Assembly (NCBI RefSeq): GCF_000027145.1
Contig: NC_013891.1
Span: forward strand, 1-64,000
Origin: Listeria seeligeri serovar 1/2b str. SLCC3954
Lineage (GTDB): Bacteria; Bacillota; Bacilli; Lactobacillales; Listeriaceae
DNA length: 64,000 nucleotides
Reading direction: 5' to 3'
Positions 39,494 through 49,663 of the stretch are shown here, in pieces. Both the position numbers and the translations under genes were made by a program. Every line of letters starts with the position of its first letter. Within the stretch, counting starts at the first letter, position 1. Below the pieces are notes generated by a model. It was not told the DNA's origin, did not search any database, and was given only the letters and a program-made list of their open reading frames with translations.

Positions 39494-41467
39494 ATGTCAG
39501 GCTATTTTCAAAAAAGAATGCTTAAATATCCTTTATACGGTCTGATTGCAGCGACAGTTATTTTGAGCGTAATCACGTTCTTTTTTTCTTGGTGGTTATC
39601 GGTACTAGTTGTGGTAGGCGGAATTATTCTCACGGTAGCGATGTTTTATTTTGAATATCGGCTGAATGAGGATGTTCAAAAATATGTTTCTAACCTAACA
39701 TATCGGATTAAGCGTAGTGAGGAAGAAGCGCTTGTAGAAATGCCGATGGGGATATTGCTGTATGATGAACATTACAAAATTGAATGGGTAAATCCATTTA
39801 TGTCTAAGTACTTTGATAAGGCTGAATTAATTGGGGAGTCTTTGGAAGAAGTAGGACCAGAATTTTTAGATGTAATTACTGGGAATGATGATGATGGGAT
39901 TATGTCGATTGCTTGGCGTGAGCACAGATTTGATACAATTGTGAAGCGTAAAGAGCGGATTTTATATTTATATGATCGGACAGAATACTATGAATTAAAT
40001 AAGAAATTCCAAGCGAACAAATCGGTATTTGGCGTTATTTTCTTAGATAACTATGATGAGTGGGCACAAGGAATGGATGATAGACGTCGTAGTGCGCTGA
40101 ATAATTTAGTGACTTCGATGTTAACCAACTGGGCTAGAGAACACCGTATTTATTTGAAACGTATTTCTACGGACCGCTTTATGGCATTTTTGACTGAAGA
40201 AATGTTGAAACGGTTAGAAGAGGAGAAATTCCAAATTTTAGACCGGATTCGGGAACGGACTTCGAAACAAAATATCCCGCTGACGCTAAGTATTGGAATA
40301 GGTTATAAAGAAGAAGATTTGATTGCGCTTGCTGACTTAGCACAGTCTAGCTTGGACCTTGCTTTAGGGCGCGGTGGTGATCAGGTCGTTATTAAGCAAC
40401 CAGAAGGCAAAGTACGCTTTTACGGCGGAAAAACCAACCCGATGGAAAAACGGACTCGTGTTCGCGCACGCGTTATCTCGCAGGCTTTGCAGGAACTAAT
40501 TACCCAAAGTGACCAAGTTTTCGTAATGGGGCATCGTTATCCGGATATGGATGTTATTGGGTCAAGCCTTGGTGTAATGCGGATTGCGGAGATGAATGAT
40601 CGTAACGCTTATGTAGTTGTTGAACCTGGAAAAATGAGCCCAGACGTGAAGCGACTTATGAATGAAATTGAAGAATATCCGAATGTCATTAAAAACATTG
40701 TGACACCACAAGTTGCGCTCGAAAATATTACCGAGAAGAGCTTGCTTGTCGTTGTTGATACGCATAAACCTTCGATGGTTATTAATAAAGAATTGCTTGA
40801 TACGGCGACCAATGTAGTTGTTGTCGATCACCATCGTCGTTCTGAAGAATTTGTTGGTAGTCCGGTTCTTGTTTATATTGAACCGTATGCTTCCTCTACT
40901 GCAGAACTTATTACAGAGCTTTTTGAGTACCAACCAGATTTAGAGCAAGTTGGGAAAATTGAAGCAACAGCACTGCTATCAGGGATTGTTGTTGATACGA
41001 AGAACTTTACACTAAGAACTGGGTCGAGAACATTTGATGCCGCGAGCTATTTGCGGTCGCTTGGTGCGGACACAATTTTAGTACAACAATTTTTAAAAGA
41101 AGATATTACGACGTTTACGCAGCGGAGCCGTTTAGTGGAGTCGCTGGAAATTTATCATGATGGAATGGCGATTGCAACTGGGCATGAAGATGAGGAATTC
41201 GGCACGGTAATTGCGGCCCAAGCAGCTGACACAATGCTTTCTATGGAAGGCGTACAAGCATCCTTTGTGATTACGCTACGTCCAGATAAATTAATTGGCA
41301 TTAGCGCAAGGTCACTTGGTCAAATCAATGTGCAAGTCATTATGGAAAAACTAGGTGGTGGCGGTCATTTATCTAACGCAGCCACACAGCTTAAAGATGT
41401 TACAATTGCAGAAGCGGAAAAACAATTAATCAGCGCCATTGATGCGTATTGGAAGGGAGAAACATAA
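39494..41467 (+). CDS. pdeA: Cyclic-di-AMP phosphodiesterase (GdpP/PdeA)
   Basis: A membrane enzyme that hydrolyses the second messenger c-di-AMP to pApA and so affects osmotic balance and cell-wall stress. The 657-aa protein has two N-terminal helices (about residues 10-52), a PAS domain (about 75-150) and a degenerate GGDEF domain (about 170-300). The DHH module has GHRYPDMD (residues 346-353) and VVDHHR, and the DHHA1 part has [10 protein letters not shown] near 620. The order is the GdpP standard. Start ATG 39494 follows GGGGAG. rplI begins 2 nt after its stop, a common and conserved pairing. Confidence 0.96.
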   Translation: MSGYFQKRMLKYPLYGLIAATVILSVITFFFSWWLSVLVVVGGIILTVAMFYFEYRLNEDVQKYVSNLTYRIKRSEEEALVEMPMGILLYDEHYKIEWVNPFMSKYFDKAELIGESLEEVGPEFLDVITGNDDDGIMSIAWREHRFDTIVKRKERILYLYDRTEYYELNKKFQANKSVFGVIFLDNYDEWAQGMDDRRRSALNNLVTSMLTNWAREHRIYLKRISTDRFMAFLTEEMLKRLEEEKFQILDRIRERTSKQNIPLTLSIGIGYKEEDLIALADLAQSSLDLALGRGGDQVVIKQPEGKVRFYGGKTNPMEKRTRVRARVISQALQELITQSDQVFVMGHRYPDMDVIGSSLGVMRIAEMNDRNAYVVVEPGKMSPDVKRLMNEIEEYPNVIKNIVTPQVALENITEKSLLVVVDTHKPSMVINKELLDTATNVVVVDHHRRSEEFVGSPVLVYIEPYASSTAELITELFEYQPDLEQVGKIEATALLSGIVVDTKNFTLRTGSRTFDAASYLRSLGADTILVQQFLKEDITTFTQRSRLVESLEIYHDGMAIATGHEDEEFGTVIAAQAADTMLSMEGVQASFVITLRPDKLIGISARSLGQINVQVIMEKLGGGGHLSNAATQLKDVTIAEAEKQLISAIDAYWKGET

Positions 41468-41469
41468 TT

Positions 41470-41916
41470 ATGAAAGTTATTTTCTTGAAAGACGTAAAAG
41501 GTAAAGGTAAAAAAGGTGAAACAAAAAATGTTGCTGATGGTTATGCAAACAATTTTTTAATTAAAAATGGTTACGCGGTTGAGGCTAGTAATGCGGCATT
41601 AAGCACTCTTTCTGCGCAAAAGAAAAAAGAAGACAAATTAGCTGCGGAAGAACTGGCTGAGGCAAAAGCATTAAAAGAAAAAATGGAAAAATTAACAGTG
41701 GAATTAAAAGCGAAGTCTGGTGAAGGTGGTCGATTGTTTGGTTCGATTACATCAAAACAAATTGCCCAAGCGCTTGAAAAGACACATGGTATTAAAATAG
41801 ATAAACGTAAAATGGACCTGCCCGAAGCTATTCGCGCTTTAGGCCATACGAAGGTCCCGGTAAAACTGCATCATGAAGTAACAGCAACACTTGATGTACA
41901 TGTTGGTGAAGAATAA
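41470..41916 (+). CDS. rplI: Ribosomal protein L9
   Basis: A 148-aa two-domain 50S protein: [26 protein letters not shown], then a long helix and the C-terminal rRNA-binding domain ([23 protein letters not shown]). ATG 41470 follows GGGAGAAA. An in-frame ATG at 41449 would sit within pdeA and is rejected. Confidence 0.97.
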   Translation: MKVIFLKDVKGKGKKGETKNVADGYANNFLIKNGYAVEASNAALSTLSAQKKKEDKLAAEELAEAKALKEKMEKLTVELKAKSGEGGRLFGSITSKQIAQALEKTHGIKIDKRKMDLPEAIRALGHTKVPVKLHHEVTATLDVHVGEE

Positions 41917-41940
41917 TTTTTCTTAAGGGAGCGTAAGACA

Positions 41941-43293
41941 GTGGATAATAATTTCCAGGACAGAACACCACCACAAAATATTGAAGCCGAACAAGCTGTA
42001 CTGGGCGCGATATTTCTTGAGCCTAATGCACTGATTACTGCTTCTGAAATTTTAATGCCGGATGATTTTTATCGAACTGGTCATCAGTTGATTTTCGAAA
42101 CGATGCTTGATTTGAATGACCACGGAAAGGCTGTCGATGTATTAACCGTGTACGAGGCGCTCGCTGCAAAAGGGAATTTGGAAGATGTAGGTGGTTTGCC
42201 TTATTTGACGGAATTATCCGGAGCTGTGCCAACCGCGGCGAACTTAGAATACTATGCGCATATTATCGAGGACAAGGCGCTTTTAAGACGTTTAATTCGA
42301 ACTGCTACCCAAATTGCCACAGATGGCTATTCGCGCGAAGACGAGCTGGATATGCTTATGGACGAGGCGGAAAAGAGTATCTTGGAAGTTTCGCAAAGAA
42401 AAAATGTTGGAGCCTTCAAGAATATTAAAGACGTCTTGGTTAAAACTTATGATGATATTGAAATCCTGCACAATCGTAAAGGTGATATTACTGGGATTCC
42501 TACAGGGTTTAATGAGCTGGATAAGATGACAGCCGGATTTCAGCGCAATGATTTGATTATTGTTGCGGCGCGTCCTTCTGTTGGTAAAACGGCCTTCGCG
42601 TTAAATATCGCTCAAAACGTAGCGACTAAAACAGATGAGAATGTGGCAATTTTTAGTTTGGAAATGGGTGCGGAACAACTTGTTATGCGGATGCTTTGTG
42701 CGGAAGGAAATATTAATGCGCAGAACTTGCGGACGGGTGCCTTGACGAGCGATGATTGGCAGAAGCTAACGATTGCGATGGGAACTCTTTCTAATTCTGG
42801 AATTTATATTGATGATACTCCAGGTGTTCGCGTTAATGAGATTCGTTCCAAATGTCGTCGTTTAAAACAAGAAACTGGGCTTGGCATGATTGTAATCGAC
42901 TACTTGCAACTAATTGCGGGAAGCGGTCGTGGTGGAGAAAATAGGCAACAAGAGGTTTCTGAGATTTCGCGTTCGTTAAAAGCTTTGGCGCGGGAACTTG
43001 AAGTACCAGTGATTGCACTATCACAATTATCTCGTAGCGTTGAGCAACGTCAAGATAAACGACCAATGATGTCAGATATTCGTGAATCTGGTTCGATTGA
43101 GCAAGATGCCGATATCGTTGCCTTTTTATACCGGGAAGATTACTATGATCGGGAAGGTGAAAATGATGGCACGATTGAGATTATTATTGCTAAACAGCGT
43201 AATGGTCCAGTTGGTGACGTGAAGCTTGCCTTTGTGAAAGAATACAATAAGTTTGTGAATTTAGAAGTGCGTTACGATGACGCAATGGCTTAA
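41941..43293 (+). CDS. dnaB: Replicative DNA helicase
   Basis: The hexameric helicase (450 aa) that unwinds the fork, called DnaC in B. subtilis. It has the N-terminal primase-interacting domain (PPQNIEAEQAVLGAIF) and a RecA-like motor with Walker A ARPSVGKTAFALN and Walker B VIDYLQL. It also has the arginine-finger region DIRESGSIEQDAD. GTG 41941 is the start, with AAGGGAGCG upstream. It is downstream of rplI by 24 nt and is closed by a terminator. Confidence 0.97.
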   Translation: MDNNFQDRTPPQNIEAEQAVLGAIFLEPNALITASEILMPDDFYRTGHQLIFETMLDLNDHGKAVDVLTVYEALAAKGNLEDVGGLPYLTELSGAVPTAANLEYYAHIIEDKALLRRLIRTATQIATDGYSREDELDMLMDEAEKSILEVSQRKNVGAFKNIKDVLVKTYDDIEILHNRKGDITGIPTGFNELDKMTAGFQRNDLIIVAARPSVGKTAFALNIAQNVATKTDENVAIFSLEMGAEQLVMRMLCAEGNINAQNLRTGALTSDDWQKLTIAMGTLSNSGIYIDDTPGVRVNEIRSKCRRLKQETGLGMIVIDYLQLIAGSGRGGENRQQEVSEISRSLKALARELEVPVIALSQLSRSVEQRQDKRPMMSDIRESGSIEQDADIVAFLYREDYYDREGENDGTIEIIIAKQRNGPVGDVKLAFVKEYNKFVNLEVRYDDAMA

Positions 43294-43297
43294 TCCG

Positions 43298-43347
43298 AAA
43301 ACCTTGTGAAATTCTAATTAGTTTTGGAGTTTCCAAGGTTTTTATTT
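43298..43347 (+). terminator. Terminator after dnaB
   Basis: AAAACCTTG (43298-43306) pairs with CAAGGTTTT (43334-43342), with a loop of 27 nt that can pair further, followed by T-rich DNA. Confidence 0.75.
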
Positions 43348-43406
43348 TTGGAGTAAAAAGGAGAGTTATCTCTAATAAAAACTAGTAAAATACATTTATA
43401 TTGTTT

Positions 43407-43484
43407 GAAAAAGCGAACAATAAAATTTGCTTACAAATCAATGTTCGTAAATCCATTGACTATTTTAGTGGCAAACGGTACAAT
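43407..43484 (+). promoter_or_regulatory. purA promoter with PurBox-like inverted sites
   Basis: TTGACT (43456-43461), 17 nt, TACAAT (43479-43484) is a near-consensus promoter. Upstream are AAGCGAACAAT (43411-43421) and the inverted ATGTTCGTAAA (43441-43451), with CGAA and TTCG about 26 nt apart, near the spacing of paired PurR PurBoxes. Each half deviates at one position from CCGAAC, so PurR control is likely but not certain. Confidence 0.6.
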
Positions 43485-43553
43485 GTATAGTGGAAAATGA
43501 AGGGGCTGTGAAAAAATCATAGCTATCAAAGACCAATTAAATGAGGTGTTTAA

Positions 43554-44846
43554 ATGTCTTCAGTTGTTGTAGTAGGAACACAGTGGGGCGATGAAGGAAA
43601 AGGGAAGATTACGGATTTTCTTTCCGAGAATGCAGAAGCGATTGCTAGATATCAAGGTGGGAACAATGCGGGTCATACCATTAAATTTGATGGTGAAACG
43701 TATAAATTACACTTAATTCCATCCGGTATCTTTTACAAAGAAAAAATTAGTGTGATTGGTAATGGTATGGTTGTTGATCCAAAGGCTTTAGTGGAGGAAT
43801 TAAAATATCTTCATGATAAAGGCGTGGATACTTCTAATTTGCGTATTTCTAACCGTGCGCATATTATTTTACCGTATCATATTCGTATTGATGAAGCAGA
43901 TGAAGAGCGTAAAGGCGCAAATAAAATCGGTACAACAAAAAAAGGAATTGGCCCAGCATACATGGATAAAGCAGCGCGCGTTGGGATTCGGATTATCGAT
44001 TTACTAGATAAAGAAACTTTCAAAGAAAAATTAGCACATAATCTTGGCGAAAAAAATCGCTTGTTAGAGCGTTTTTATGAACTAGAAGGTTTTAAATTAG
44101 AAGATATTTTAGAAGAGTATTACGAATATGGTCAGCAGTTTAAAGGCTATGTTTGCGATACATCCGTTGTTTTAAATGATGCACTTGATGATGGGAAACG
44201 CGTGTTATTTGAAGGGGCACAAGGGGTTATGCTTGATATCGATCAAGGCACATATCCATTTGTAACTTCAAGTAATCCGATTGCTGGTGGGGTTACTATC
44301 GGTAGCGGCGTTGGTCCATCAAAAATCAATCATGTTGTTGGTGTAGCAAAAGCTTATACTACTCGTGTTGGTGACGGTCCTTTCCCAACAGAATTATTTG
44401 ATGCTATTGGTGATAATATTCGTGAAGTTGGTCGTGAATACGGAACAACTACAGGGCGTCCGCGTCGTGTTGGTTGGTTCGATAGCGTGGTCGTTCGCCA
44501 TGCTCGTCGCGTTAGTGGCTTGACTGATTTATCACTTACTTTGTTAGATGTGCTTACAGGGATTGAAACACTTAAAATCTGTGTCGCATACAAATTAGAC
44601 GGAAAAACAATAACAGAATTCCCAGCTAGCTTAAAAGATTTAGCACGTTGCGAACCTGTTTATGAAGAATTACCTGGTTGGACAGAAGATATCACTGGTG
44701 TTAGCTCGCTAGATGATCTTCCGGCAAACTGTCGCCACTATATGGAACGTATCGCACAACTTACTGGCGTGCAAGTTTCTATGTTTTCGGTAGGTCCAGA
44801 CCGTGCGCAAACACATGTAATAAAAAGTGTATGGCGTTTAGCTTAA
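43554..44846 (+). CDS. purA: Adenylosuccinate synthase
   Basis: Joins IMP and aspartate with GTP to form adenylosuccinate in AMP synthesis. The 430-aa protein starts [23 protein letters not shown], has the catalytic GNNAGHT, the [11 protein letters not shown] segment, and the C-terminal [15 protein letters not shown]. It is a single gene with its own promoter and terminator, next to dnaB as in other Listeria. Confidence 0.98.
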   Translation: MSSVVVVGTQWGDEGKGKITDFLSENAEAIARYQGGNNAGHTIKFDGETYKLHLIPSGIFYKEKISVIGNGMVVDPKALVEELKYLHDKGVDTSNLRISNRAHIILPYHIRIDEADEERKGANKIGTTKKGIGPAYMDKAARVGIRIIDLLDKETFKEKLAHNLGEKNRLLERFYELEGFKLEDILEEYYEYGQQFKGYVCDTSVVLNDALDDGKRVLFEGAQGVMLDIDQGTYPFVTSSNPIAGGVTIGSGVGPSKINHVVGVAKAYTTRVGDGPFPTELFDAIGDNIREVGREYGTTTGRPRRVGWFDSVVVRHARRVSGLTDLSLTLLDVLTGIETLKICVAYKLDGKTITEFPASLKDLARCEPVYEELPGWTEDITGVSSLDDLPANCRHYMERIAQLTGVQVSMFSVGPDRAQTHVIKSVWRLA

Positions 44847-44856
44847 TAAAATTATT

Positions 44857-44892
44857 AACCTCCTTGGGGAATTTTTCTCAAGGAGGTTTTTT
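44857..44892 (+). terminator. Terminator after purA
   Basis: AACCTCCTTG (44857-44866) pairs with CAAGGAGGTT (44879-44888), followed by T. Confidence 0.95.
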
Positions 44893-45176
44893 GATATAAA
44901 TATAACCGTGAAATGGAAAAACTCCATAAAAAGCATGGTTTAATAATATGTACTATTTATCATTTTTTGTCTAAAAACTTTTTTAAAAAGAATATTAACG
45001 ACTATTATGTGAAAAATACCTCTTTTTTACCAAGCTGTACTATGTATGAAAGTACTTATTTATAGGGGTTTCTTAGCTATTTATTCATTTTATTGTCACA
45101 TTTTAGATTGTGAATTCGTGTTATACTTTTGAAGTGATATTATTTTCACAATAGATAACTAGAGGAGATGAAGTGA
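44893..45176 (+). promoter_or_regulatory. T7SS locus upstream region with extended -10 and an inverted repeat
   Basis: An AT-rich gap before esxA. An extended -10 box TGTTATACT (-10 hexamer TATACT at 45122-45127) is the best promoter; no clear -35 is found. TCACA (45096-45100) and TGTGA (45109-45113) form an inverted repeat with 8 nt between, immediately upstream, and may be an operator. GAGGAGATGAAGTG (45162-45175) is the esxA ribosome-binding site. GTACT/AGTAC pairing at 45037-45055 is a weaker inverted repeat. Confidence 0.5.
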
Positions 45177-45470
45177 ATGTCAGGTCAAATTCGTATGAGT
45201 CCAAGTGAGCTACGTGATCGCGCTAAAACTTACGGTCAAAGTGGTAGAGACATCGAGGATATTCTTAGTCGTTTAAGCCAACTGCAAGACCAACTTCGCA
45301 GCGAATGGGAAGGGCAAGCTTTTGCACGTTTTGATGATCAATTTGAACAATTGAAACCAAAAGTAACTGAATTCGCAAACTTAATGGATCAAATTAACGA
45401 TCAACTTGAGAAGACAGCAAACGCAGTGGAAGAACACGATCAACAACTTTCTCAAAACTTTGGATTCTAA
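45177..45470 (+). CDS. esxA: WXG100 secreted protein EsxA
   Basis: A 97-aa helical hairpin protein exported by the T7SS as a dimer, with the WxG turn at W44-E45-G46 (SEWEGQAF). The two amphipathic helices span about residues 7-40 and 50-90. It has the MSGQIRMSP start usual for the family. It is the first gene of the locus and has a terminator-like hairpin behind it, which should make it more abundant than the machinery genes (inference). Confidence 0.95.
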   Translation: MSGQIRMSPSELRDRAKTYGQSGRDIEDILSRLSQLQDQLRSEWEGQAFARFDDQFEQLKPKVTEFANLMDQINDQLEKTANAVEEHDQQLSQNFGF

Positions 45471-45518
45471 AATCAACAAAAGTGAAGCATACATACAAAT
45501 ATAGTTTGATGCTTTACG

Positions 45519-45549
45519 AAAAGCCATGCAGTTTTTTGCATGGCTTTTT
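45519..45549 (+). terminator. Hairpin terminator between esxA and esaA
   Basis: AAAAGCCATGCA (45519-45530) pairs with TGCATGGCTTTT (45537-45548), followed by T. Downstream genes need readthrough or another promoter. Confidence 0.9.
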
Positions 45550-45616
45550 CTAAAATAGAAAGTATATGCCACGGATGGTATTCATATAAAACAGACACAA
45601 CGGGAGTGGTACATAA

Positions 45617-48600
45617 ATGAAGAAAGTGAAATGGAGTATTTTGCTCTTTTTGGTCTTGGCAGTATTTTTATCGGCCGGGATTACGTATTTAGCATTGAAC
45701 CAAGGGGCCAACAAAGATACAGCAGAAGAAGAAGGAACTGAAAAAGCTCATAAAATGACAATTGCGCTCGTAAATGAGGATCAAGGAGCTACATTCCAAG
45801 GAGAAGAAGTAGAATTTGGTAACCAATTTGTAAAAAGTATTGAAAAAGATGATCAACATGAATGGTACGTTGTAAGCCGCGGGGTTGCAGAAAGTGGCTT
45901 GAAACGAGATGTATACAATATGATGATTGTTATTCCTAGTGACTTTTCTGAAAAAGCATTATCAATGACTTCTGATGCGCCAGAAAAAGTAACGATTAGC
46001 TACAAAGTAAATGATGTAGGGAATAGCGATTTGAAAGCAGAAGCAGAGAAAACGGCTGCTGCTGTATTGGAAGATTTCAACACACGTATTATTGATGTTT
46101 ATTTTGCGAGCATTTTAACCACCTTACAAGAAGCACAGGATAACGTTGGAACGCTGGTTGAAGAAGAGAAGGAATATGATGAAACTTACAATAAAGATGT
46201 AAATAATCCGTTATCAAGCTATACAGAACAATTTAAAACGGTGCAAGACTATACGGGAACTTCGAAAGAGAGCTTCCAAGGTTTCCAAGACATAATGAAG
46301 GATTTTGAAGAAAGTTTAAATGTTGCTAAAAAAGAAAATGCTACCCACATGACAAACATGGACGACTTTACAAAGATGCAAGAGCTAAATGTACCTTTTG
46401 AAGAAACATTCACGGAGAATTTGCAGAAATTTGACGGTTCACTTTCAGCGGATGATATTCGAGCACAAACAGCTGCGTTAGAACAAGCGAATGCGCAAAT
46501 GACGACTGAATTTCAAATCATGGAAGACAATAATACCCTGTTATCCCAAACACAAGGGTTACAGAACTATATTGCCGATACCAATGCGCGGATTAATTCC
46601 TTAGACGATGAAATTATGACGACGCTAAGTGATGATTTCCGGACGGCAGTTTACGATGATTTACTCCGGATTTTGCAGGAAAACGAGTATTCGGATCAGT
46701 TAAACGAAATTGATTTGAAAGATTTGACTGGCGAGGATATTAATGATGGCTTTAACAAACGTATAGTAAAGGAAATAAAAGCTTTACCGACTTATAATAC
46801 AGAGCAATTAGCTGGAATCGGCCCGGATACAGAGATGTATAAAAATATTGTGACGTTATCTAGAAAGTATTATGGAGAACATCGCAGTGCTTTTGGTGAT
46901 GATTTCAGTTTCGATATGAAGGAAAAGACATTAGAAACAGAAACAGTTACAAATGAAGCGCTTGCAAGGCTTCAATCAGGTGTTTCGATTGAAAGTGAAG
47001 AGTTTATGTTACCGGCAAGTGAATATAAGTCTGAGATTTTTCTTACTATTGACTCCAACTTCACTTTGAATGATGTTCATTGTTTCGTAAATGATGAAGA
47101 ACGAACAGATTTAGTTCAATCAGATGAATATAGTGAAGGCGGATTGAAACTCACTTTAAAAGATTTGAAGGATGGCGCAAAAATAAAAATCACTGGAACA
47201 GCGAAGTTAAAAGAAGAAGTTGAAATTTCTTTAATGGGTGCTGTGAGCTGGAATGCTACTTTACAGCAATATGAAGCACCAGTAGAAGATTCAGGTGAAT
47301 TACCGATTATTCCAACTGATGATACAGAAGAAGAGACCAACCCAGATGACACGGACGAACCGGATGATGTTCCGGTTCCTGATGAGGATTTTGACGGAGT
47401 TAGAAAACAAATTGAACCTATCAAGGTCATTGAGCCAACTTATCTTGAGGAAACGGATTCATCTATTAAAGCTATAGTGGATACAGTAAAAGATTACTAC
47501 AAACTGCAAGTGCTTTTTGACTTATACTACGGGATTGATGCGAATAATTCCGAACAAATGCCAGATTTTAGTTCGGGGGGGACGCTAGAAAACTCGGCAA
47601 AAACTTCTTCTTACTATTATATTTTCAATAAAGAAGACATCATTGGAAGTTTTGTAAATCTTACAACCGATCGTTTTGTAGCAGACTATACGAAAAAAAT
47701 AGAAGCTTTTGAACAGCGGATTGCTGATTATAAATCTGTTATGGCAGAGGCGGATGCTAGGTCGGAAGATGTGACAACAAGATTAGCGGAAACGACACAA
47801 GAAGCAATTAACTTGAATACAAATTTAGCATTAACGCTTGAAGATTTGGAAGCTTGGCGTGATGCAAGTAATGATTTAGTAGAAGAAAATGATGTCGTTG
47901 TTGAAAAGTCTGGTGAAGAAGGCACGATGGCTTTAGAGCTTAGTTCTGAGTTTGCTGGTCTTTTAGCAGAAAGTGAATCGCTTGCTGGGACTTCAGAAGG
48001 CAATTTGGAATCGGCGGAAGTTGTTTATAAAACGTTTGATGCAATTGATGATGAAGCAAAAGACATTCAAAAAAGCGGGGAAACACTTGTTGCAGAAGCA
48101 TCTACGCTTTCAGAGGACTTAGCTGAAAAACTAGAAGATGATGAAACTTTCGAGAAGAATTTTGCTAAAGTCATGGATAATAGCCGTGTCGGTGATAGAC
48201 AAAATGAAAATCTCTATAGTTTCTTGAGTAGCCCGGTAGATAAGATGAATGCAGGGACTATCGTTGCGGGTGATAAGTCGATGCCGTACTTTATGATTTT
48301 AATTTGTACGATTCTCGCGATTTTCACTAGTTATGTTATTTCGCATCAAGAGAAGAAACGACAACAACTCAATGAATTTGAAAAAGAAATGTCACTTGCG
48401 CTTAAAAATATTCCAATTACATTCTTAATGATTTGTGTATCTGTTATCGAGGGACTCGTTATCGGTGCTGTTTCAGGTTATATGTTTGGTGTGGGTGAAA
48501 TCGGGATGTTCCTGTGGATTGGAATATGTGTGTTAATTATGATGACGCTTGTTACTGTATTTTCGTACTTGCTACGACAGTTAAATATGATTGGAATGTC

Positions 48601-48874
48601 GATAATTCTACTTATATTAAGCTTGTATTTATTCTTAACAGATGCAGTCGGTCTTAACATTGATAGCGAATCTATATTTGCGACATTTAGAACATTCTCG
48701 CCACTACAATATATGGAGCAATTGCTTAACGGCATTTTAAGTAAACAGCAAGATTATATTGTCATTGTTTACAGTTTAATCGGCGCGGTTGTTGTGTTTA
48801 CGGCACTTAACTTGTTTGTTTGGCACCGTTCTAAAGATGAAGAAAACGAGGAGGAGCATTCAGATGAAATTTAA
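45617..48874 (+). CDS. esaA: T7SS membrane protein EsaA
   Basis: A 1,085-aa YueB/EsaA-type protein that forms the extracellular stalk of the secretion apparatus (and is a phage receptor in B. subtilis as YueB). It has one N-terminal helix (about residues 5-28), a very large extracellular region with coiled coils, a Pro/Asp/Glu-rich stretch near residues 560-595, and about six helices from residue 890. GGGAGTGG precedes the ATG. It overlaps essA by 11 nt. Confidence 0.93.
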   Translation: MKKVKWSILLFLVLAVFLSAGITYLALNQGANKDTAEEEGTEKAHKMTIALVNEDQGATFQGEEVEFGNQFVKSIEKDDQHEWYVVSRGVAESGLKRDVYNMMIVIPSDFSEKALSMTSDAPEKVTISYKVNDVGNSDLKAEAEKTAAAVLEDFNTRIIDVYFASILTTLQEAQDNVGTLVEEEKEYDETYNKDVNNPLSSYTEQFKTVQDYTGTSKESFQGFQDIMKDFEESLNVAKKENATHMTNMDDFTKMQELNVPFEETFTENLQKFDGSLSADDIRAQTAALEQANAQMTTEFQIMEDNNTLLSQTQGLQNYIADTNARINSLDDEIMTTLSDDFRTAVYDDLLRILQENEYSDQLNEIDLKDLTGEDINDGFNKRIVKEIKALPTYNTEQLAGIGPDTEMYKNIVTLSRKYYGEHRSAFGDDFSFDMKEKTLETETVTNEALARLQSGVSIESEEFMLPASEYKSEIFLTIDSNFTLNDVHCFVNDEERTDLVQSDEYSEGGLKLTLKDLKDGAKIKITGTAKLKEEVEISLMGAVSWNATLQQYEAPVEDSGELPIIPTDDTEEETNPDDTDEPDDVPVPDEDFDGVRKQIEPIKVIEPTYLEETDSSIKAIVDTVKDYYKLQVLFDLYYGIDANNSEQMPDFSSGGTLENSAKTSSYYYIFNKEDIIGSFVNLTTDRFVADYTKKIEAFEQRIADYKSVMAEADARSEDVTTRLAETTQEAINLNTNLALTLEDLEAWRDASNDLVEENDVVVEKSGEEGTMALELSSEFAGLLAESESLAGTSEGNLESAEVVYKTFDAIDDEAKDIQKSGETLVAEASTLSEDLAEKLEDDETFEKNFAKVMDNSRVGDRQNENLYSFLSSPVDKMNAGTIVAGDKSMPYFMILICTILAIFTSYVISHQEKKRQQLNEFEKEMSLALKNIPITFLMICVSVIEGLVIGAVSGYMFGVGEIGMFLWIGICVLIMMTLVTVFSYLLRQLNMIGMSIILLILSLYLFLTDAVGLNIDSESIFATFRTFSPLQYMEQLLNGILSKQQDYIVIVYSLIGAVVVFTALNLFVWHRSKDEENEEEHSDEI

Positions 48875-49373
48875 AATCAGTGTATTTCTTGTTTTAATCT
48901 GTTTCGCTTTTGCTCCAAGTGTACTCGCTGCGGAATCGGATAGTTATCTCGAAAACAGCGGGAAAATGGAGATTCAAACCGACAGACTACAAAAAACCGA
49001 TGAAGAAAAAGCGAAAGAACTAGAAGATACGGAAGAAACAGAGCTTGATAAAAATGGGATACCGCTTTTCACTGATGAAATGGATGAAAAAATCGAAAAA
49101 CAAAAAGAAGCTGAAAAGGCGGAGTATGAGCGGATTAAAGACTCACTTTTTGAAGAGGAGCCGGTTGCTGGTGAAACTGTGAAGGCGACAAAACAAAAGC
49201 TATTTACAGATGATTACGAAACAGCGGCGGCGGAAGAAACGACGATTACTACAACAAATACAGAAGACGAAACCAAAAAAACAAAACAAAAAACGGTCGG
49301 CGGGGCTATCGCTGGAACTCTTGTGGCACTTGCAGGCGGGATTTATGTAGCTGCACGAAATGTTTTTGAATAG
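48864..49373 (+). CDS. essA: T7SS protein EssA
   Basis: A 169-aa protein with a signal peptide (residues 1-22, cleavage near VLAAE), a highly charged acidic middle (residues 40-130) and a C-terminal membrane helix (GGAIAGTLVALAGGIYVA). This is the EssA layout, a small core component of T7SSb. ATG 48864 follows GAGGAGGAG and lies in the end of esaA. Confidence 0.9.
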   Translation: MKFKISVFLVLICFAFAPSVLAAESDSYLENSGKMEIQTDRLQKTDEEKAKELEDTEETELDKNGIPLFTDEMDEKIEKQKEAEKAEYERIKDSLFEEEPVAGETVKATKQKLFTDDYETAAAEETTITTTNTEDETKKTKQKTVGGAIAGTLVALAGGIYVAARNVFE

Positions 49374-49390
49374 GAAGCGGGGATAATAAC

Positions 49391-49642
49391 ATGGCTAAAG
49401 ACACACATATGAATGTGACAGTTGATTTCACTAATTGGGGCGCAGGTAAGTATGACCTGCGTATCCCAGTGCATCAACCCATTAAAGCACTTATCGTTAA
49501 TTTGGCAGAAACACTCAAAATAGAACACCAAGATATGTCAAAATGCACGATTAAAACGACCAATAAAGCCATTTTACTAAGCGATGATGATAAATTAACT
49601 AATTTTCAAATTGCTGACGGTGATATTTTAGAAATTTTATAG
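49391..49642 (+). CDS. esaB: T7SS ubiquitin-like protein EsaB
   Basis: An 83-aa cytoplasmic protein with the ubiquitin-like YukD fold, needed for T7SS function or regulation. MNVTVDFTNWGAGKYDLRIPVHQ and LSDDDKLTNFQIADGDILEIL are the start and end of the fold. It lies 17 nt after essA, with essB following after 21 nt. Confidence 0.95.
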   Translation: MAKDTHMNVTVDFTNWGAGKYDLRIPVHQPIKALIVNLAETLKIEHQDMSKCTIKTTNKAILLSDDDKLTNFQIADGDILEIL

Positions 49643-49663
49643 AAAAAAAGGAGAATGAAACTG

